Shown: positions 55,943 through 64,000 of the stretch, piece after piece
How positions within the stretch are numbered: the first letter of the stretch is position 1
Layout: the number at the start of each line of letters is the position of its first letter
NCBI GenBank assembly: GCA_003116975.1
Contig: BGKB01000078.1
Location: 1 to 64,000 of the forward strand
Direction of reading: 5' to 3'
Origin: Aurantiochytrium sp. KH105
Taxonomy: Eukaryota; Sar; Bigyra; Thraustochytrida; Thraustochytriidae
DNA: 64,000 nucleotides
Translations under genes and position numbers: made by a program
The notes under the pieces: model-generated
What the model was told of the DNA's origin: nothing
The model's database searches: none
Seen by the model: the letters and a program-made list of their open reading frames with translations, nothing else

Positions 55943-58900
55943 GCAGCCCTGGCGCCCGCCGCCCGCGCGGGGAAGGGGGGGAGGGGCGGCCCGCATCTCC
56001 CCATGGCCCCTCACCACAGCCCCGTCAGCGGGGCATTGGCGTCTGCGGGGGTACGGCCTTGGCGGATCCTTTTGCTGCTTGCGCCACCGTCCGGCGAGCC
56101 GCCCCGCAGCCTTCCCACCAGCCCTCTTCCGCTCCCCCTTTGACCACGCCGACAAACGCGGCCGCTTCCCCGCAGCGAGCTGTTTTTCCCCTCCCGGCTT
56201 TTTGACGCGCGCATCTTTGAGGACCTCCTCGAGCAGCCGCAAGGAGGACGAAGTGCTTTCGTCTCCGCTACCCCGCAGCCAGTGCGCCCGCGGCGGATGC
56301 GGCCTCCCGACCAGGCCCTGATGCTGCAGCATGGCGCTAGCAACGCGCTAGCATGCTCGCGCGGAAGCGCCTGCTCCTACGGCGGGGCGCTTGTGACGTC
56401 TGCTAGGGGGGGTGCGCGGGCCCCAAGCGAGCTCGCGCCGGTCGCGTCCCCCAAGCCGACGAGGCTGCGGGGCGCTTCCCTCCCCCCAGCCCGCGCCGAC
56501 GTGCTTCGCCGGCAAGCAGGGCGCCCAAGCCACCGCAGCCCGCGCGGAAGCAGCCAGCGGCGCCAGGACAAGGCGCGAGGCCGCCCACAGCGAGCTAGGC
56601 TGTGCCAACCGTGCCTTCCTACGCGCTTCCCCCGCAGTAGCTCTGCGGGGAGAGGAGAGCGCGATGGAAATGAGAGAAAATAAAGAAAGGAAAGGAGAGG
56701 AACATGCTCTTTTTACAGAGGGGAAAAAACCCAGCCAGCAGCTCGCCGCGGGTTGGGGGAGAGTGCGGTAGAGAGGGAGGCAGGAGAGCGGATAGGCGGG
56801 AGAGGCAGGCGACCCGGCCCCTCGAGTCCACCCCACTCGAGACCCGACTCGACCCGACTCGACCCGCCCCGACCCGACCCGACTCGACCCGGCGGTCAGG
56901 TTGGCTGGCCACTGCAGGGAACGGCGCAGGCAGAGGGCGACGCGACGCGAGATGAGCGCGTCGTCCCCGACGTGAGTTCTTTGTACAAAGGTAGCCAGGA
57001 CGCTGCCCCGCTGGCCGGCTGCAGTGTTGTGCTAGTGGTGGCTGCACTGCACTGACGAGAGGTTGACTGTGAGAGGGCGATCGATCGATCGATCGATTCA
57101 TCGCGGCGATTCCTGCTTCTCTTTGCGCCGAAAGGCCTCGCGAGAGGGAGCTCGCGAGGAAGGGACGCGGCGGCGTGAGTGAGTGAGAGTGAGTGAGAGT
57201 TCGTTATTTCTTTCTCCGTCCGCGCCATCATCTATCCACCCCACGCACGCCACCATCCAATCAACCAACCAATGGCAACTGCAACCAACAGAGAGAGTTC
57301 GTTGCTGCCCGTGGCGGCTTGCTTCGAAGTTTCTGCCCATTCTCCCTTCGCCCCGCTCGCTCGTTCGTTTGTTCGCTTCTTCGCCGCTGCTTCGTAGAGC
57401 GCTGCGAAGAGGGAGCCCGCAGTCCGAGGCGCAGCTTCGCCCAGCTTCGCGCCGCGAGCTAGCCGCGCGCGCCGCGCGAGCTAGCAGCTTCGCGCGCCGC
57501 GCGGCGGCGAGCAGGCCAGCTTCTCTCGAAGCGCCGGCCGGCCGCGCGCGCCGTCCGCGGGGGGCCGGGAGAAGCAGGCCGCGGGAGCTGCTGCTCCGCG
57601 AGCGCAAACCTACGTGCCGCTTTCGGCCGAGAACAGCAAGAAACAAAGCAAGGAAGCAAGCAAGAAACAAAGCGCGGCCTCGCGAGGCGAGGCGAAGCTT
57701 TCAACCTGGCTGGCAGACACGGGACCAGGCCTGGGCGCCTCGGGCGAGGGAGGCGTGCGCGCTTCCTCGGCCAGCAGCAGCAGGCACGGCGGCCGTCATT
57801 TTCGAGTGTATGTAATACGTACGGCGGCAGGCGGATGAGATCATTTCCCATTTCCCCGCCACCCACAAGCGCTGGCTGCAGGCAGACAATGCAAAGCGGA
57901 CGGACGCCGCGACGAACGAACGAAGGGCCGGCCGGCCGGCCGCGGGCAGGTAGAAGAAAGAAACTCCCGGGACGCAAAGCGCCGCGCGTCCTCCGTGGCC
58001 GCCGGCCGGCCAGGGCTCCTCTCTGTCTCTCTCTGTCGCTGCCACGCACCAGTACATACTGGCCCGAGTAGGGGAAAACCCACCCTTGGCTTCCCTTCGA
58101 GCTTCTGCTTTCCTCTCTCATTGCACTGGATTTGTTGTAAATTCTCGCTATAGAGACTTTCGGGGCCCCAAGACCGACCTCGGGAAGGCTCGGGACGGCC
58201 GCGAGAGGCCGCATATCGACCGAGGAAGGCTCGAAAAGCGGCGCTTTGAGCTTTCTTCTGGTTAGCTGGCCATGGTGGCTGGGTGAGTGACTGACTGGGT
58301 AACTTGGCAGGCAGGCAGGCAGGCAGGCAAGCAGTTGAGGCTTCTCTTTGGCCGCTTGCGAGGCTGGCTTGCGTTTGGGCCTTGCCTGACCACCCGCCAC
58401 CGGCCGCCCGCGCGGACTCCATCTTCTCTGTGCTCGAGCGCAGCGCCCTCCACTCGTCTCCCGGAAGACACAATTGTGAGGGGCCGAGGAGGCGGGAGTG
58501 GGAGAAATCCGGCCAATTGCCAGGTGCGGGTGGCCATGCATCCATGAGGAAAATCTTAAACCAAGACCCTCGCGAGTTCTTGCTGGCCGTGGTGGGTCTT
58601 CGTGGCGTCGGCGCTTCCCTTTGGCAACGGCCGGCCATGCCATTTGGCCGTGGATGGACGAAACGTAATGTGGATGAATTGCAGGCTTATGAATTAGTAG
58701 TAGTATGTTAGAATGGACGGAGGCATTGCTTTGCTTCCCTCACGGCTTCCTTCGTGCTAGACACACGCTCGATGAATGCTTCCTCGCAGTGAAGACCTTC
58801 TGACTACTAGCATGACTTCAGCGGCAGCAGCAGCAGCAGCAGCAGGTGGAGGGAGCAGCAGGAGAAGGCTTGGAAGGAGCCAGCCCTCTGGCTGGCTGAT

Positions 58901-59302
58901 AGATAAGACGATGGAGTCAAGGTGACCATTCGTGTTCGGCGAACGCACCGACTGGGCGAGTGGGAGCAAGTCAATTTCTTGAACCCACAGCGCCGCCAGA
59001 ATGCGGTATACGGCGCGCGCACAAGGGAAGCAAGAATGGATGCAATCTCTGTGAAAGTTTCTTCTGGCTGAGTCTTGTTATTTGCAAATACCACGAAGTA
59101 AAACTTCTACGACCCGAGGAAGCAAGCGAACGAACGAACGAACGAACGAACGAACGAACGAACGAGAAAAAAATCCGTGTCGAGCGCGAGACGTTGAGCG
59201 ATTTTCCTTCCCGAGCCAGCCGAGCCAGTCGAGCCAGCCAGCCTGGGACAGAAAGGGCTTTGTGCTCTGCCACGGTCTCCTTTCTTTTCTTTTCTCGATA
59301 TT

Positions 59303-61624
59303 TTAGAGCTCAACCTTCTCCTCCTCCACCTCTTCGACCGAGGCAGCGGCCTCCTCTTCCGCCTCGTCGTCCTCAGGGACCTCAATCTCCGGAAGCAAAT
59401 CGAGCGAGTCGAGCTGCATGGTCACCTTGAGGATGCGCTGCATGCGCTTGGAAAAGTCCTTCTTGGCCTCAATGTCAAAGCCCGAGTTGAGCAGCGTCAT
59501 GTCAAAGAGGACGCGCGCAAGGTCAGAAGTCTCCTCGGCGTCCGGGTCCGACTCAACGCGCGCCTGCAAGTCGGCGACGATCGGGCTGCGCGGGTTGAGC
59601 TCCAAAATGCGCTTCGACATCATCATCATCGGGTTCGAACCGCTGCCAAACGCCTGATGCTTCATGATCTTCTCCATGTTCGCAGAGTACCCAAACTGAG
59701 AGGAAACAAGCACGGCCGGCGTGTCCGTCACGCGGTTCGACACAACCGCCTTCTCAATCTTGTCCTCCAAAAGGTTCTGCAAGTAGTCCACCAGCGGCTT
59801 GTACGTCTTCTTGTAAAGCTTCTCGCGCTTCTTGTCGTCCTCGGTCTCATCTCCAAACTTGAGACCCTCCTTGGCCAGACTCTGCAGCTTGTGCGTCTCA
59901 AACTCTGGCACCTGCTGCACAAGGTACTCATCGAGGGCGTCGTCCATCATCAGCACCTCAACGCCCTTGGCGCGGGCCCGCTCCAAAAACGGACTCTGCA
60001 CAAGCTCGTCCATGTTCGTGCCCGCCAAATAGTAAATGTCCTTTTGCCAATCCTGCATGCGCGACACATACGTCTCCAGCGAAATCAACTCGCTATCCTC
60101 CGGCATGTCGCCCGAAGGCATCAGCGACGCCGACGTCTTGAAGCGCAAGAGCTTCACCAGCTTGTTGCGGTTGGCCTGGTCCTCAATGACGCCCAGCTTG
60201 ACGTTCTTGGAAAACGCCTTCCAAAACGTAGAATACGACGGCGCCTCCTCGTCGTCATCCTCGTCATCGTCGTCCTCAATGTCCTCGTCCACAACCTCCT
60301 CGTTCAGCTTGCGCTGCTCCGCCTCCGACATCTTGCGCAAAGTCTCCAGCACCTTGCGCGTCAGCTTCTTGCCAATCACCTTGAGCACCTTGCTCTGCTG
60401 CAAGCCCTCGCGGTCCACCTTGAGGGGCAAATCGTTCGAGTCAACCATGCCCTTGATGAAGTTCATGTACTTGGGCAGCAAGTCCTCGAGGTCATCTGCA
60501 ATTAGAACCTTGCGCACGTAAAGCTTCACGTTCGCCTTGGTGTTGTAGTAGTCCTGCATGATGCCGGGCGGCGCCACGCTGGGTACGTACAGAATCGACG
60601 AGAACTCAACCTCGCCCTCGGCGCGGAAATGCGTCCATGTCAGCGCGTCCGCGTAGTCCTTCGAGATTGACTTGTAAAACTCCTGGTACTCCTCGTCCTT
60701 GACATCTTCCTTGGAGCGCGTCCAGATCGGGTTCTGGTTGTTCACGCGCTCCCACGACCACGTCGTCACTTCCTTGGTCTTCGGGCTGTCTTCTTCTTCT
60801 TCTTCTTCTTCGTCGTCGTCTTCTTCTTCCTCCTCCTCAACTCCATCCTCGCCATCTTCACTCTCGTCTTCTTCATCCTCCTCATCCTCTACCTCAACCA
60901 TCTCCGTTTTGCTCTTGCGCAAGTAAATGGGAAATTGCGCGAATTCGCTGTACTGCTTGACAAGACCTTCAAGCTTGTCCTGGTTCGTGTACTCAATGGC
61001 ATCTTCCTTGAGAAACAGCTTGATCTCCGTGCCGCGTCCAAGCGTGTTCCCACCTTCGTCCTTGACAACCGTAAAGCTAGAGTCGGCCGTTGATGTCCAC
61101 ACGTGCTGATCGTCGTTCTGATGCTTGCTCGTAACCTGCACCTTGTCCGCAACCAAAAAGGCGGCATAAAACCCGACGCCAAACTGCCCAATCAGGTTCA
61201 GGTCGGCGTTCGACTTTTGCGAAGCCATGGCCTCCACAAACTGCGTCGTGCCACTCTTGGCCACGGTGCCCAGGTTCATAATGAGGTCCTCCTTGGTCAT
61301 ACCGATACCCGAGTCCCGAATCGTCAAGGTTCGCTCTGCGTCGTCAAAGCTGATGCGCACGTCCAGGTCCTCGTTTCCTTCAAGCATCTCTGGCGCCTCC
61401 ACAGAGAGGAAGCGAATCTTGTCTAGGGCGTCCACCGCGTTCGACACCAGCTCACGCAGAAAGACGTCCTTGTTTGAATACAGACTGTGAATCAGGATAT
61501 CCAGCAGTCGCGACGTCTCGGACTCAAACTGGTACTTTTCCTCGCCGCCGGCTTCGCCTTGCGCACTGCCAAGCATGGCCACGCCCACGGCCACGCTCGC
61601 CAGCAACGTCCTGGCAAACTTCAT
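59303..61624 (-). CDS. HSP90B1: Endoplasmic-reticulum HSP90 (GRP94/endoplasmin)
   Basis: The 773-aa chaperone folds secretory and membrane proteins in the ER. It has a signal peptide (MKFARTLLASVAVGVAMLGS) and the N-terminal ATPase domain with SRLLDILIHSLYSNKDVFLR, ELVSNAVDALDKIRF (catalytic Glu), DSGIGMT and GQFGVGFYAAF. A Glu/Asp-rich charged linker lies at about 250-290. The middle domain has NDLPLKVDREGLQQ, where most HSP90s have DLPLNVSRE, and a C-terminal dimerisation domain follows. The C-terminus is KVEL, a KDEL-type retrieval signal, which places it in the ER rather than the cytosol. Length is close to human GRP94 (803). It is intronless. The signal peptide fixes the start at 61624. 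Confidence 0.96.
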   Translation of the reverse strand: MKFARTLLASVAVGVAMLGSAQGEAGGEEKYQFESETSRLLDILIHSLYSNKDVFLRELVSNAVDALDKIRFLSVEAPEMLEGNEDLDVRISFDDAERTLTIRDSGIGMTKEDLIMNLGTVAKSGTTQFVEAMASQKSNADLNLIGQFGVGFYAAFLVADKVQVTSKHQNDDQHVWTSTADSSFTVVKDEGGNTLGRGTEIKLFLKEDAIEYTNQDKLEGLVKQYSEFAQFPIYLRKSKTEMVEVEDEEDEEDESEDGEDGVEEEEEEDDDEEEEEEEDSPKTKEVTTWSWERVNNQNPIWTRSKEDVKDEEYQEFYKSISKDYADALTWTHFRAEGEVEFSSILYVPSVAPPGIMQDYYNTKANVKLYVRKVLIADDLEDLLPKYMNFIKGMVDSNDLPLKVDREGLQQSKVLKVIGKKLTRKVLETLRKMSEAEQRKLNEEVVDEDIEDDDDEDDDEEAPSYSTFWKAFSKNVKLGVIEDQANRNKLVKLLRFKTSASLMPSGDMPEDSELISLETYVSRMQDWQKDIYYLAGTNMDELVQSPFLERARAKGVEVLMMDDALDEYLVQQVPEFETHKLQSLAKEGLKFGDETEDDKKREKLYKKTYKPLVDYLQNLLEDKIEKAVVSNRVTDTPAVLVSSQFGYSANMEKIMKHQAFGSGSNPMMMMSKRILELNPRSPIVADLQARVESDPDAEETSDLARVLFDMTLLNSGFDIEAKKDFSKRMQRILKVTMQLDSLDLLPEIEVPEDDEAEEEAAASVEEVEEEKVEL

Positions 61625-62103
61625 CCTCGATTCCGAGCGACGCCGCCTCGGACTTCTCGCTTGCGCCCGTCAGCAAAGAGCAGAGACTTGCTCGCTCTCT
61701 TGCTTGCTGGCTTGCTGGCTGGCTGGCTGGCTGGCTGGCTTGCTCGCGCGTCCCGATCGTCGCCGCAAAAAGGGATCTGCAGCGAGTCGCCAAGCACCAA
61801 GCAAGCACCGGGAGAGAGAGAGGGAGAGATCTCCGTCGTCTACGGTTGCTTTCCACGTTGGCAACGTCCGGACCAACGTCCAGCATGCCCGCCTCGGTGA
61901 AACACACTTGCGATTTATGGTTTACGTTCATACTATTGTTTACACTTTTGAGATTTTCCCGACCAAAGAAGCACCGAGGGGGTAGCAGCCACACAGCGGT
62001 TCGGCCGAGACTTTCGCGAAAGACTGGGACACAGTCTAACAGTCGTAGCTGGTTCGTCGGAGCGCGTGCGCCCAAGACCCACCCTCTCGGCACGGGCAGC
62101 GAA

Positions 62104-62138
<35 letters not shown>

Positions 62139-62391
62139 GGGCGCCAGCTGCAGCTTCTCGAAAAAAGAAAGGCAACGCACGTGCACTGCAGCTGACGTTT
62201 GGCCCACCCCAATTCCGTTGCATACATACCCACGACGTACGGTGTGTGTCATGGAAAGATGAAGGCCGCTCGCTCCCTCGCGCACGGCGCAAGACCTGAC
62301 CCGTCGCGTTAACGGACGACAAGAGTGGCGTAGACGTGCAGCTTGGACTGGCACATCAAACGAAAGAACCGCGACAGAAATAAAAAGACTC
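61625..62391. other. Intergenic region between two leftward genes
   Basis: Contains the HSP90 promoter/5' UTR (GGCT tetramers at 61714-61740) and the IMP3 3' flank (GA microsatellite at 62107-62135). No unfolded-protein-response element could be identified with confidence. No gene seen. Confidence 0.5.
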
Positions 62392-62943
62392 TTACTCCTG
62401 CAAGAGCTCGTAGTCGTCGAGTTTGTCGTTGTAGCGAGCCACCGCACGACGAATCTTCGAGGAGTCCACCCAGGTAATATAGTCCTCCATGTTGCGCGTG
62501 ACAAGAAATGCAGGGTCTGTGATCACTTCGGGGCCGACGCGAAGCTGCCCCTGCTCCACGAAACTCGTCGCCTCCTTGACAGATTCTGCAAACTTGAGCC
62601 GTACAAGAACCACAGGCAGACGCCGTCTGCAAAATGCAGACACGGTCAATTTCTCTGCCAGCTCCAGATTCTTCTTTCGGGTGATAAGACCCATCTTGTA
62701 AAGTTTATCGAGCAGCTGCTCCGTCATCTTGATGCGAAAGGGGTCGCGTGCATCGAGCTTGCGCAGACGTGCCGCAATGCGACCCGTCTCGCCCACCAGC
62801 TTGTTGTACTTCATATAGTCGTCTCGACGCTGTACGTGATATCTGCGCATCACCTGCATTTCGCGCAGCGAGTTCTCACGCTTGTACTGCAGCAAGTCAA
62901 CCTTGCGCAGGAGCTTCTTCTCGTGATACTTGAGCTCCCTCAT
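62392..62943 (-). CDS. IMP3: U3 snoRNP protein IMP3
   Basis: The 183-aa protein is the S4-like subunit of the small-subunit processome, where it helps U3 snoRNA pair with pre-rRNA in the nucleolus. It matches IMP3 along its full length: MRELKYHEKKLLRKVDLLQY, MRRYHVQRRDDYMKYNKLVG, the S4 RNA-binding motif FCRRRLPVVLVRLKFAESVK and the near-invariant EQGQLRVGPEVITDPAFLVT followed by WVDSSKIRR. The length equals the family norm (human 184), so the start at 62943 is secure. Its 5' end is divergent from the RGG-rich gene. Confidence 0.96.
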   Translation of the reverse strand: MRELKYHEKKLLRKVDLLQYKRENSLREMQVMRRYHVQRRDDYMKYNKLVGETGRIAARLRKLDARDPFRIKMTEQLLDKLYKMGLITRKKNLELAEKLTVSAFCRRRLPVVLVRLKFAESVKEATSFVEQGQLRVGPEVITDPAFLVTRNMEDYITWVDSSKIRRAVARYNDKLDDYELLQE

Positions 62944-63569
62944 GGTGCCTTGCTTTGCGTTTACTTTGCTTTGGCTGCCCGAGCGTCACTCTCCGCGACC
63001 CTGCTCTACGTCTCGCTTCACCTCGTCTCGTCACCCCACGCCACGCCACGCCACGCCACGCGAGCTCTCCGCGCCGCGCACTCGCTCAACAAAAGAAGCA
63101 GAACTGACGAGTGGCTTGACTTGGCTGGCTGTGGCTGGCGAGTGCCTTGCGCACTAAAGTTCAAAACAGACCTATGCAAATAGTTAGGTTGGTTTACTAA
63201 AAATCGGAAAAGCTTCTTGTCTCGATTGATCGGCCTGTGGCAGATTGGCTTTCTTCCACGACGAGACTACCCTCCGTGCGCGCGCGCGCGCTCGCCCGCC
63301 CGCCCGCTCGTGTGCTCGCGCGAGCACGCCGTGGCTTCTCCCGCTCCCTTCATATCATAGCTGTCTGCTACGTGCAAAAGGTTGGAGTTGGAGGGTAAAA
63401 GGACGGCATTGAAGGGATATCAACGACGAAAACGACGACGACAACGGCAACGACAACGACAACAACAAAGACAACGACAGCAACGACACGTAAGACCTTG
63501 GGAAACAAACGAACAGAGTGAGTCTCCAAAATAAGCTTGAGACAGCATAGGGAGGGAGCTCTCGAAATC
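62944..63569. promoter_or_regulatory. Divergent promoter region between IMP3 and the RGG-rich gene
   Basis: CCACG pentamers at 63034-63060 lie within the presumed IMP3 5' UTR. A CG run sits at 63278-63292 and an ACGACAACG-type repeat at 63426-63490, within the presumed 5' UTR of the RGG gene. Confidence 0.5.
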
Positions 63570-64000
63570 ATGGACGGCAATACCAGGAAACGCTCGCGCG
63601 GCAACGATTGGCGTGGCGGCGGACGAGGGGGCGGCCGTGGCTGGCAGGGAGGCCGTGGTCGTGGCCGCGGAGGCATGCAGCACGATGCAGGTGCACCAGG
63701 CCGTGGCCGAGGGAGGTCCATGGTCATGCCTGCTTGGATGAAGAATCAACAGTCTGGTGGGTCCCAGCCCGACGGTCCTGGTGGGCCTGGAGGGTCTCCC
63801 GGACCGGCGCCTGGAAGTGCTGGACATTATCCGCCTTCACGTGCCGACACCTCACCCTCGGCGCAAGGTTATGGAGGCGCCGCTGGTGGTGGGCCGCCGA
63901 CCGGAGGACCCTATGCTGCAGCCGCTGCTGCTGCTGGTACGACTGATCGTCGAGGAGGGGATCCTCGCGCAGCAGAAGGCGGACACTATGGCCGCTCGGG
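63570..64000 (+). CDS. RGG/Gly-rich protein, probable RNA-binding, cut by the window end
   Basis: The frame is open from the ATG at 63570 to the last base, giving 143 complete codons of an incomplete protein. It begins MDGNTRKRSRGNDWRGGGRG with more RG/RGG repeats to about residue 50, then a PAWMK motif and a Gly/Pro/Ala/Ser-rich stretch including a poly-Ala run. RGG boxes are typical of RNA-binding proteins and targets of arginine methylation. The diagnostic domains would lie beyond 64000, so the family cannot be named. PAWM near an RGG box occurs in some splicing factors, which is only a hint. Confidence 0.7.
   Translation, partial: MDGNTRKRSRGNDWRGGGRGGGRGWQGGRGRGRGGMQHDAGAPGRGRGRSMVMPAWMKNQQSGGSQPDGPGGPGGSPGPAPGSAGHYPPSRADTSPSAQGYGGAAGGGPPTGGPYAAAAAAAGTTDRRGGDPRAAEGGHYGRS

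Larger units (their letters stand above)
53541..59302. other. 5.8-kb gene-poor, simple-repeat-rich region
   Basis: No frame here looks like a conserved protein, although several exceed 300 codons because stop codons are rare. The content is microsatellite-like: AGAGC pentamers (54012-54084), CTCC tetramers near 54295-54316, a 16-bp tandem repeat (54951-55010), GCAA/CAAG tetramers (55578-55616), a hairpin (55885-55942), GACCC/GACTC pentamers (56840-56892), GATC tetramers (57078-57100), GGCC tetramers (57928-57942), GGCA tetramers (58308-58328) and GAAC tetramers (59126-59166). It must also hold the promoter of the HMG-box/REC gene at its left end and the HSP90 3' UTR at its right end. A noncoding RNA cannot be excluded. 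Confidence 0.55.

Noticed and set aside
53838-56205. Overlapping open frames of 575 and 495 codons on the plus strand
   Set aside because: Translations are Arg/Ala/Pro/Ser low complexity from tetra- and pentanucleotide repeats, with no domain and no codon-level structure.
57459-58643. 394-codon open frame on the minus strand
   Set aside because: GC-rich DNA with few stops. The translation shows no recognisable motif, and a similar frame overlaps it in another phase.

Overview
This window is nuclear DNA from a protist-like eukaryote, most likely a stramenopile such as a thraustochytrid (labyrinthulomycete). The taxon is an inference. It rests on long GC-rich, almost intron-free genes packed on both strands, simple repeats between genes, and animal-like genes (NUDT1/MTH1, VWA8, FAM161-like, EBP-like) beside a two-component receiver domain. 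I see no rRNA, transposon, CRISPR array or viral gene.

Layout, left to right. 1-2.6 kb: a short frameshifted gene remnant, then repeat-rich DNA. 2.6-4.6 kb: a TBC-domain Rab GAP. 5.5-10.4 kb: two head-to-tail GT34-type glycosyltransferases, one holding three near-identical catalytic units. 12-13.9 kb: a predicted N-myristoylated DRE-TIM (HMG-CoA-lyase-like) protein with a C-terminal EF-hand and the only intron I can define. 15.1-22.6 kb: an acyl-CoA thioesterase-like protein, a 1563-aa armadillo-like protein and a coiled-coil protein. 22.8-28.5 kb: VWA8 and NUDT1/MTH1, divergently transcribed. 29-32.7 kb: a small secreted Cys-rich protein, a CNNM-type transporter and a carboxymuconolactone-decarboxylase-like protein. 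33-35.2 kb: the biotin subunit of methylcrotonyl-CoA carboxylase. 36.3-37.2 kb: a three-repeat Myb protein. 37.6-38.8 kb: four tRNA-Thr(AGT) genes. 39-42.8 kb: an EEP-family nuclease/phosphatase and two tandem EBP-like (EXPERA) membrane proteins. 43.2-45.8 kb: a type I membrane protein with four copies of a six-Cys module. 47.1-50.7 kb: a stand-alone C-CAP actin regulator, a 204-bp tandem duplication and a FAM161-like protein. 51.5-53.5 kb: an HMG-box protein fused to a response-regulator receiver domain. 53.5-59.3 kb: a 5.8-kb stretch of simple repeats without a convincing gene. 59.3-64 kb: ER HSP90 (GRP94), IMP3 and the start of an RGG-rich protein.

The genes are mostly unrelated in function, so I infer no operon-like unit. 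Three themes recur. First, local tandem duplication: GT34 genes and domains, the EXPERA pair, the tRNA-Thr genes and the 204-bp unit. Second, compact convergent or divergent pairs, including a 34-bp gap between the thioesterase and armadillo genes. Third, tetra- and pentanucleotide repeats between genes. The most notable item is the HMG-box/receiver fusion, a candidate nuclear end-point of a His-Asp phosphorelay. Next are the four-copy six-Cys module, the myristoylated DRE-TIM/EF-hand protein and the triple GT34 enzyme.
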